From positions 9,408,076 to 9,472,075 of the forward strand of contig NC_092099.1 in the NCBI RefSeq assembly GCF_045679555.1: a stretch of DNA of 64,000 nucleotides. Reading direction: 5' to 3'. The translations under genes were made by a program, and so were the position numbers. Positions 49,450 through 63,700 of the stretch are shown here, piece after piece; the stretch's first letter is position 1, and each line of letters opens with the position of its first letter. Below the pieces are notes generated by a model, which was given only the letters and a program-made list of their open reading frames with translations, made no database searches and had not been told where the DNA came from. This DNA comes from Salvelinus alpinus. Its lineage: Eukaryota > Chordata > Actinopteri > Salmoniformes > Salmonidae.

Positions 49450-50314
49450 GTAAGATATTTATATTATTGAAAAACATTCCTCAGTTGAAACCTGTACTAT
49501 TGTTATGTTCACTTGATGCAGCATTTGAATAATCTGGGTAGCGTATACGCCTATCGGTGTCAACATTCAGTAATGTTAAAACCTTCATTTTCCCCTGGCC
49601 ATTTGGCCAAACAAGAAGCAGATTGACAACGAAATAAACGGTTTAAAGTTGTGAATAAATTAACATTATCTACGCTAACTCTAAAATACAGTATACCAGT
49701 ACAGGATTTTGTTTTAGCATTTAAAAACACTCTAGTCTAATATACCTGTGTCATTATCAGGAAAAGGAATACTTTAAGGAAATGGGAAACTTAAACAAAC
49801 AAGTTTGGTCTGTTTCAGTAGGCATATACAGTAGTACTATTCATTAGGCAATTGTGTAGAAATAGCTAAATAAAAGCCACGTTTTTTTCGACAGGGTCCC
49901 TTTTTAATGGTACTTCACTTTTATATGGTCAAGAGTGATAGACAATATACACAGGTGTTAGATTGTTATGTGCCCATTCACTGTGCCATTTAGGCTTTAA
50001 GTATTCTAGCACATACATCATTGTAATTAAACCGGTCAATCCTGTTCTGACACACAGTCTGCAAAGTCTTCATTCATTGCTCCACTGTCAGATCCAAAAT
50101 CAGGATCCTTGGCATGCAGAAATGATTTTGAGGTCTAGGCATCAAGGGTGTGTGAGCGAATTCCGAGACAGATAGTCTAACATAGTTGAGTATGGTCTTC
50201 AACACCCTATCATAAGGAAGGTTTACTTTCATTGTGACTGACTGGTAAAATAAATGTAAACTGGCCAGTGCACCTGAGATTTGGTGCAAGGTTCCGAGAT
50301 TATTGAGAAGTTGG
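49450..50314 (+). other. agr2 intron 1, unique part
   Basis: No repeat or open frame of note is recognised here. A proximal enhancer of a secretory-epithelium gene could lie here, but no motif cluster is evident to me. Confidence 0.5.
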
Positions 50315-50327
50315 CTTTTGCATAGGG

Positions 50328-50877
50328 CATTGTAGTTGAGAAGCTCCTCCGCTCTCTCCACTGGCTTCCAGTTGAAGCTCGCATCCGCTACAAGACCATG
50401 GTGCTTGCCTACGGAGCTGTGAGGGGAACGGCACCTCCGTACCTTCAGGCTCTGATCAGGCCCTACACCCAAACAAGGGCACTGCGTTCATCCACCTCTG
50501 GCCTGCTCGCCTCCCTACCTCTGAGGAAGTACAGTTCCCGCTCAGCCCAGTCAAAACTGTTCGCTGCTCTGGCACCCCAATGGTGGAACAAACTCCCTCA
50601 CGACGCCAGGTCAGCGGAGTCAATCACCACCTTCCGGAGACACCTGAAACCCCACCTCTTTAAGGAATACCTGGGATAGGATAAAGTAATCCTTCTAACC
50701 CCCCCCCCCCTTAAAAGAGTTAGATGCACTATTGTAAAGTGGTTGTTCCACTGGATATCATAAGGTGAATGCACCAATTTGTAAGTCGCTCTGGATAAGA
50801 GCGTCTGCTAAATGACTTAAATGTAATGTAAATGAGAATCTGACCACCACTTTTGGTAACGATTTTGATGAGATTTT
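50328..50877 (+). mobile_element. 5'-truncated L2-type LINE 3' end with 13-bp target duplication
   Basis: Reads as the C-terminus of a reverse-transcriptase polyprotein (LHWLPVEARIRYKTMVLAYG, then APPYLQALI, ending HLFKEYLG and TAG). The 3' UTR ends in the tail GTCGCTCTGGATAAGAGCGT, then CTGCTAAATGAC. CTTTTGCATAGGG occurs at 50315-50327 and 50878-50890, consistent with a target-site duplication. About 43 bases of unrelated sequence lie between the tail and the second copy. Confidence 0.8.
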
Positions 50878-50978
50878 CTTTTGCATAGGGTCCCATGTAA
50901 AAAAAATAAAAGTTTAACAGTTAGACTTGACTGCCTCCTCCTCCCTCGCTCTCCCCACTCTCAGAACTGGTGAACGCC

Positions 50979-56278
<5,300 letters not shown>

Positions 56279-56395
56279 CCTCACAGCCTTTTCAACACTG
56301 TACCCATAATCTACTGGGCTCCTCCCTGTTCCAGAGGGGTTCACTGAGTCTTGGACAGTCTTATGTTTACACAGAATGTATACAATAGATAAATC

Positions 56396-56401
56396 AATAA
56401 A
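56396..56401 (+). terminator. agr2 polyadenylation signal
   Basis: AATAAA lies 118 bases after the agr2 stop, the first canonical hexamer downstream. Confidence 0.75.
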
Positions 56402-56769
56402 GATGAATGACAGTGTGCACTGAATTTGTTGATCTTCATTGACCCCAGATGCTAAAACAGGAAAAAAAATGTATTTAACTCAGTTATATGGGCATTCTCT
56501 GTGAGGGCTGTTGACATGACTTTGCTATACATTTTTGCAGACTAAGAGGATACAATAATATTTAAAAAAAATATCAGACTTCTATCTGCTCAGTGCTTAA
56601 TACATTTATAATGAAGGCATGTATACAAAAAAAAAACACTGTAGACCCTATTCTGTGTATCTAAGACGCCCTGCACATAGCCCTGCAAACATGGGGTTTG
56701 TTAGGTAACATCAAAGATACTCTAAGTCAGGGTTTCTCAAAGTGGGGTCCATCTGTGGCCAGATCTTAA
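56402..56769. other. Spacer downstream of agr2
   Basis: AT-rich sequence with several A runs. I see no gene or recognised repeat. Confidence 0.5.
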
Positions 56770-57080
56770 AATATATGGGAGAAACTCCCCAAATATAGGT
56801 GTGCTAAGCTTGTAGCATAATACCCCAAAAGACTAGAGGATGTAGTCACTGCCAAAGGTGCTTCAACAATGTACTGAGTGAAGGGTCTGAATACCTATGT
56901 AAATTTACTATTTCAGTTGTTTTTTTAAATATACATTTGCAAACATTTCTAAAAACTTGTTTTTGCTTTGTCATTATGGGGTATGTTGTGTGTGGATTGG
57001 ATGAGGAAAATGTTTTTTTTAAATCAATTTTAGAATAAGGCTGTAACGCAACAAAATGTGAAAAAAGTCAAGGGGTCTGA
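56770..57080 (+). mobile_element. 3' fragment of a Tc1-type element
   Basis: Matches the last part of the element at 33195-34664 (AGCTTGTAGCAT, AAAGGTGCTTCAACA, GTCAAGGGGTCTGAA). It is 5' truncated. Confidence 0.7.
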
Positions 57081-57085
57081 AACAA

Positions 57086-57688
57086 ACTCTTCTGAAACTC
57101 GTCAGTCTATACTTGTTCTGAGAAATGAAGGCTATTCCATGTGAGAAATTGCCAAGAAACTGAAGATCTCATACAACTCTGTGTACTACTCCCTTCACAG
57201 AACAGCGCAAACTGGCTCTAACCAGAATAGAAAGAGGAGTGGGAGGCCCCGGTGCACAACTGAGCGAGAGGACAAGTACATTAGAGTGTCTAGTTTGAGA
57301 AACAGACGCCTCACAAGTCCTCAACTGGCAGCTTCATTAAATAGTACCCGCAAAACGCCAGTCTCAACGTCAACAGTGAAGAGGCGACTCCGGGATGCTG
57401 GCCTTCTAGGAAGAGTTGCAAAGGAAAAGCCATGTCTCAGACTGGCCAATAAAATAAAAAGATTAAGATGGGCAAAAGAACACATACACTGGACAGAGGA
57501 CCTCTGCATAGAAGGCCAGTATCCCGGAGTCGCCGCTTCACTGTTGACATTGAGACTGGTGTTTTGCGGGTACTATTTAATGAAGCTGCCAGTTGAGGAC
57601 TTGAGAGTTTCTGACCAATTTTTTAATGGACAAAAAATCAAAAACAAGGACATTTGTAAGTGACCACAAACTTTTGAACGGTAGTGTA
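57086..57688 (+). mobile_element. Tc1-type remnant with 95-bp internal inverted duplication
   Basis: A transposase-like reading frame covers the N-terminal DNA-binding part (KEKPCLRLANKIKRLRWAKE region), ending at an inverted-repeat end CAAACTTTTGAACGGTAGTG near 57688. Segment 57314-57408 reappears in reverse complement at 57509-57603 (four mismatches), so the open frame at 57181-57663 is partly antisense and not a real full transposase. Confidence 0.75.
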
Positions 57689-57690
57689 TA

Positions 57691-58018
57691 CAGTTCCAAT
57701 CAAAAGTTTGGACACACCTACTCATTCCCAGATTTTACTTTATTTTGTACTATTTTCTACATTGTAGAATAATAGAGAAGACATCAAAACTATGAAATAA
57801 CACAAATGGCATCATGTAGTCACCAAAAAAGTGTTAAACAAATCCAAATATATTTTCTATTTGAGATTCTTCAAAGTAGCAACCCTTTGCCTTGATGACA
57901 GCTTTGCACACTTCAAAGTTTTGGTGTCTTTACTATTATTCTACAATGTAGGAAAAATTATAATAATAAAGAAATATCCTTGAATGAATAGGTGTGTCAA
58001 AACGTTTGACTGGTACTG
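57691..58018. mobile_element. Non-autonomous Tc1-type element (328 bp)
   Basis: Both ends are present: CAGTTCCAATCAAAAGTTTG on the left and TTTGACTGGTACTG on the right, flanked by TA. The coding interior is missing, so this is a MITE-like internal deletion of the family at 995-2462. Confidence 0.8.
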
Positions 58019-58034
58019 TATATATATATATATA

Positions 58035-59076
58035 CACTGCTCAAAAAAATAAAGGGAACACTTAAACAACACAATGTAACTCCAAGTCAATCACACTTCT
58101 GTGAAATCAAACTGTCCACTTAGGAAGCAACACTGATTGACAATAAATTTCACATGCTGTTGTGCAAATGGAATAGACAAAAGGTGGACATTATAGGCAA
58201 TTAGCAAGACACCCCCAATAAAGGAATGGTTCTGCAGGTGGTGACCACAGACCACTTCTCAGTTCCTATGCTTCCTGGCTGATGTTTTGATCACTTTTGA
58301 ATGCTGGCGGTGCTTTCACTCTAGTGGTAGCATGAGACGGAGTCTACAACCCACACAAGTGGCTCAGGTAGTGCAGTTCATCCAGGATGGCACATCAATG
58401 CGAGCTGTGGCAAAAAGGTTTGCTGTGTCTGTCAGCATAGTGTCCAGAGCATGGAGGCGCTACCAGGAGACAGGCCAGTACATCAGGAGACGTGGAGGAG
58501 GCCGTAGGAGGGCAACAACCCAGCAGCAGGACCGCTACCTCCGCCTTTGTGCAAGGAGGTGCACTGCCAGAGCCCTGCAAAATGACCTCCAGCAGGCCAC
58601 AAATGTGCATGTGTCTGCTCAAACGGTCAGAAACAGACTCCATGAGGGTGGTATGAGGGCCCGACGTCCACAGGTGGGGGTTGTGCTTACAGCCCAACAC
58701 CGTGCAGGACGTTTGGCATTTGCCAGAGAACACCAAGATTGGCAAATTCGCCACTGGCGCCCTGTGCTCTTCACAGATGAAAGCAGGTTCACACTGAGCA
58801 CATGAGCACATGTGACAGACGTGACAGAGTCTGGAGACGCCGTGGAGAACGTTCTGCTGCCTGCAACATCCGCCAGCATGACCGGTTTGGCGGTGGGTCA
58901 GTCATGGTGTGGGGTGGCATTTCTTTGTGGGGCCGCACAGCCCTCCATGTGCTCGCCAGAGGTAGCCTGACTGCCATTAGGTACCGAGATGAGATCCTCA
59001 GACCCCTTGTGAGACCATATGCTGACACATGCACATTTGTGGCCTGCTGGAGGTCATTTTGCAGGGCTCTGGCAGT
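58035..59076 (+). mobile_element. Tc1-type element, 3' half replaced by an inverted copy of its own sequence
   Basis: Begins after a TA with CACTGCTCAAAAAAATAAAG, a widespread fish transposon end. The transposase pseudogene follows. After about 59023 the sequence switches to a perfect 53-base reverse complement of 58563-58615, and the expected 3' half and right inverted repeat are missing. TA repeats flank both sides. Confidence 0.85.
58332..59023 (+). pseudogene. Tc1-like transposase, frameshifted and truncated
   Basis: Starts at ATG 58332 ([20 protein letters not shown]), with helix-turn-helix DNA-binding domains and an Arg-rich linker (RRRGGGRRR), reaching the first catalytic Asp region (LFTDESRF). 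An 8-base tandem duplication (GAGCACAT twice, 58796-58811) then shifts the frame into a stop. The other frame continues as DRVWRRRGE and GGGSVMVWGGI. The C-terminal catalytic part is deleted. Confidence 0.85.
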
Positions 59077-59082
59077 ATATAT

Positions 59083-59178
59083 ATATATTCTTATAACTTG
59101 TTAAACAAAATCTCTTTCCTCTGAGTAATTGTATAAGTATAAGATAATATCATTGGAAAAAAATGTTTGCGTACAATA
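59083..59178. mobile_element. Short Tc1-type remnant
   Basis: The segment resembles the terminal inverted repeat of the element at 20034-20669 (CTCTGAG-AATTGTAT-AGTATAA-ATAAGATA). No coding sequence is left. Confidence 0.45.
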
Positions 59179-59180
59179 TA

Positions 59181-59555
59181 CACTACATGACCAAAAGTAT
59201 GTGGACACCGGCTCGTTTAACATCTCATTCCAAAATCATGGCTTTAATATGGAGTTGGTCCCCCCTTGCTGCTATCACTGCCTCCACTCTTCCCAGAAGA
59301 GTGGAGGCTCTTCTACTCTTCTACTAGATATTGGAACATTGCTGTTGGGACTTGCTTCCATTCAGCCACAAGAACATTAGTGAGGTCGGGCACCGATTTT
59401 GGGCGATTGGCCTGGCTCGTAGTCGGCGTTCCAATTCATCCCAAAGGTGTTCGATGGGGTTGAGGTCAGGGCTCTGCACAAGCCAGTCAAGTTCTTCCAC
59501 ACCGATCTAGACAAACCATTTCTGTATGGACCTCGCTTTGTGCATGGGGGCATTC
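59181..59555 (-). mobile_element. Tc1-type element end, interrupted by the LINE
   Basis: Starts CACTACATGACCAAAAGTAT after a TA, a common salmonid inverted-repeat end. It continues through antisense transposase-derived sequence until the LINE begins. The other half would lie beyond the LINE, outside the window. Fragments of the same family occur at 45165-45335, 32190-32590 and 51511-53850. Confidence 0.75.
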
Positions 59556-60793
59556 AATCCAAGATGGCGTAGCAGTCGGACGTGTCTTTGTCCTGTCCTG
59601 TCCCGTGTAAATAGTCTTCGTATTTTTCGTATACATTTCGTATATATTTTAATTTCACTTTCCATCTAGGAACTGAATATACATTCCTACATTCCGCCTC
59701 ACCCAATGTGGTACGGACCTGCTATTTTTTTTATACTTTAGAACCGTAACCCCAATCAGAAGCTAGCCAGATAACTAGCTACTAGCTAGTAGTCAGTTAG
59801 CCACTGCTGCGGTCTTCACCCTCAACTCGGACACAGCCAGCTTCAATACCGGGCCAATACCTGCCAGTCTGCAAGCGCGATATCAACCCAGAGCATATAG
59901 GACTGCTTTTTCTCTACCACATCACCGGATTCCTGACGCAAGCTCTGGACAATTACACCGTATCATCACAGCTAGCTAGCTGCAACCGAGTGGCTACTAC
60001 TGGCTAACACCTCTGTCCCGAAGCAAGCACCAGTTAGCCTTGAGCTAGCCTCGAGCTAGGCCCATCTGCCGGCTAGCTGAAGAGGTCTACCAGCAAATTC
60101 TTGGGCTACAATACCAGCTACAAGCTAATTTAGCCAGTTTTTTGCCGCTGCTAGTAGCTTTTACCTTCTGCACAGACACCAGCCCTGTTATTAGCCTGGA
60201 TATTACTCACCAATTTACCAGCATCGGACTGTCTCTCGACAACAACGCCGGATTCCTGCCGTAATCCCTGAGCCACTACTTCTGATCCTCACAGCTAGCT
60301 TGCGGCTAGCGCAGCTAGCGCCACTGCCACGAAGCTAGCACCAGTTAGCAAACACAATTCTACAATTCACAACCTCTCTTTCGCCATCGCCATCTGGCTT
60401 GGATTCTCTGTCGACACGACCACGTCTGAGCAGACCCCCTCCGTCTGAGCAGACCACCCCCTGGGCTACTAACTTTAAACGCCGCGTGCTAGCTTAGTGG
60501 AGGCCTCCCTGCTCCATCTACGGCTGCCCCCTGGACACTATGATCACTTGGCTACATAGCTGATGCATGCTTGACTGTCCATTAATTCACGGTACTCCAT
60601 TCTGTTTATTTGTGTTTTATCTGTCGGCTCTGTGCTTTAACTCAGGATCTGTGTGTAGTTAATCCGACCCTCTCTGCCTAGTCGTCGCCATTTTTACCTG
60701 TTGTTGCTGTGTTAGACTAGCACCCTGTTATTGCTGCTGTTATCTTACCTGTTGTTTTAGCTAGCTCTCCCAATCAAGACCTGCAATCACTTT
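59556..60793 (+). promoter_or_regulatory. LINE 5' leader with CTAG-rich cluster
   Basis: No recognisable ORF1 is present. More than ten CTAGC/GCTAG words occur between about 59760 and 60500. Non-LTR elements usually carry an internal promoter in this region; that the cluster is part of it is inference. Confidence 0.45.
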
Positions 60794-63700
60794 ATGCCTT
60801 ATTGTATGTCTCTCTCAAATATCAATATGCCTTGCATACTGTTGTTCAGGCTAGTTATCATTATCATTGTTTTGGTTTGCAATGGACCCTGTAGTTCCAC
60901 TCTCCGTACCTCTGATACCTCCTTGGTCCCACCCCCCACACATGCGGTGACCTCACCCATTGAGACCAGCATGTCCAGAGATACAACCTCTCTTATCATC
61001 ACCCAGTGCCTGGGCTTGCCTCCGCTGTACCCACGCCCCACCATACCCCTGTCTGCACATTATGCCCAGAATCTATTCTACCACGCCCATAAATCTGCTC
61101 CTTTTATTCTTTGTCCCCAACGCTCTAGGCGACCAGTTTTGATAGCCTTTAGCCGCACCCTCATCCTACTACTCCTCTGTTCCTCGGGTGATGTGGAGGT
61201 AAACCCAGGCCCTGCATGTCCCCAGTCACCCTCATTTGTTGACTTCTGTGATCGAAAAAGCCTTGGCCTCATGCATGTCAACATCAGAAGCCTCCTCCCT
61301 AAGTTTGCCTTACTCACCGCTTTAGCACACTCTGCCAACCCTGATGTCCTTGCCGTGTCCGAATCCTGGCTTAGGAAGGCCACCAAAAATTCTGGGATTT
61401 CCATACCCAACTATAACACTTTCCGTCAAGATAGAACTGCCAAAGGGGGAGGAGTTGCAATCTACTGCAGAGATAGCCTGCAAAGTTCTGTCATACTTTC
61501 CAGGTCTATGCCCAAACAGTTCGAACTTCTAATTTTAAAAATTAATCTCTCCAGAAATAAGTCTCTCACTGTTGCCGCCTGCTACCGACCCCCCTCAGCT
61601 CCCAGCTGTGCCCTGGACACCATCTGTGAATTGATCGCTCCCCATCTAGCTTCAGAGTTTGTTCTGTTAGGTGACCTAAACTGGGATATGCTTAACACCC
61701 CGGCAGTCCTACAATCCAAGCTTGATGCCCTCAATCTCACACAAATCATCAAGGAACCCACCAGGTACAACCCTAAATCCGTAAACATGGGCACCCTAAT
61801 AGACATTATCCTGACCAACCTGCCCTCCAAATACACCTCTGCTGTCTTCAATCAAGATCTCAGCGATCACTGCCTCATTGCCTGTATCCGCCACGGGTCC
61901 GCGGTCAAACGACCACCCCTCATCACTGTCAAACGCTCCCTAAAACACTTCTGCGAGCAGGCCTTTCTAATCGACCTGGCCCGGGTACCCTGGAAGGATA
62001 TTGACCTCATCCCGTCAGTTGAGGATGCCTGGTCATTCTTTAAATGTTACTTCCTCACCATATTAGACAAGCATGCTCCGTTCAAAAAATGCAGAACCAA
62101 GAACAGATATAGCCCTTGGTTCACTCCAGACCTGACTGCCCTCGACCAGCACAAAAACATCCTGTGGCGAACTGCAATAGCATCGAAGAGCCCCCGCGAT
62201 ATGCAACTGTTCAGGGAAGTCAGGAACCAATACACGCAGTCAGTCAGGAAAGCAAAGGCCAGCTTTTTCAAGCAGAAATTTGCATCCTGTAGCTCTAACT
62301 CCAAAAAGTTCTGGGATACTGTAAAGTCCATGGAGAACAAGAGCACCTCCTCCCAGCTGCCCACTGCACTGAGGCTAGGTAACACGGTCACCACCGATAA
62401 ATCCGTGATAATCGAAGACTTCAACAAGCATTTCTCAATGGCTGGCCATGCCTTCCTCCTGGCGACTCCAACCTTGGCCAACAGCCCCGCCCCCCTCGCT
62501 GCTACTCGCCCAAGCCTCCCCAGCTTCTCCTTTACCCAAATCCAGATAGCAGATGTTCTGAAAGAGCTGGAAAACCTGGACCCATACAAATCAGCTGGGC
62601 TTGACAATCTGGACCCCCTATTTCTGAAACTGTCCGCCGCCATTGTCGCACCCCCTATCACCAGCCTGTTCAACCTCTCCTTCGTATCATCTGAGATCCC
62701 CAAGGATTGGAAAGCTGCCGCGGTCATCCCCCTCTTCAAAGGGGGAGACACCCTGGACCCAAACTGTTACAGACCTATATCCATCCTGCCCTGCCTATCT
62801 AAGGTCTTCGAAAGCCAAGTCAACAAACAGATCACTGACCATCTCGAATCCCATCGTACCTTCTCCGCTGTGCAATCCGGTTTCCGAGCCGGTCATGGGT
62901 GCACCTCAGCCACGCTCAAGGTACTAAACGATATCATAACCGCCATCGATAAAAGACATTACTGTGCAGCCGTCTTCATCGACCTGGCCAAGGCTTTCGA
63001 CTCTGTCAATCACCATATTCTTATCGGCAGACTCAGTAGCCTCGGTTTTTCTAATGACTGCCTTGCCTGGTTCACCAACTACTTTGCAGACAGAGTTCAG
63101 TGTGTCAAATCGGAGGGCATGTTGTCCGGTCCTCTGGCAGTCTCTATGGGGGTACCACAGGGTTCAATTCTCGGGCCGACTCTTTTCTCTGTATACATCA
63201 ATGATGTTGCTCTTGCTGCGGGCGATTCCCTGATCCACCTCTACGCAGACGACACCATTCTATATACTTCCGGCCCTTCCTTGGACACTGTGCTATCTAA
63301 CCTCCAAACGAGCTTCAATGCCATACAACACTCCTTCCGTGGCCTCCAACTGCTCTTAAACGCTAGTAAAACCAAATGCATGCTTTTCAACCGTTCGCTG
63401 CCTGCACCCGCACGCCCGACTAGCATCACCACCCTGGACGGTTCCGACCTAGAATATGTGGACATCTATAAGTACCTAGGTGTCTGGCTAGACTGCAAAC
63501 TCTCCTTCCAGACTCATATCAAACATCTCCAATCCAAAATCAAAGCAAGAATCGGCTTTCTATTCCGCAACAAAGCCTCCTTCACTCACGCCGCCAAACT
63601 TACCCTAGTAAAACTGACTATCCTACCGATCCTCGACTTCGGCGATGTCATCTACAAAATAGCTTCCAATACTCTACTCAGCAAACTGGATGCAGTTTAT

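Noticed and set aside
57181..57663. 160-codon transposase-like gene
   Set aside because: Its second half is the antisense arm of an inverted duplication, so it is not a coherent transposase.
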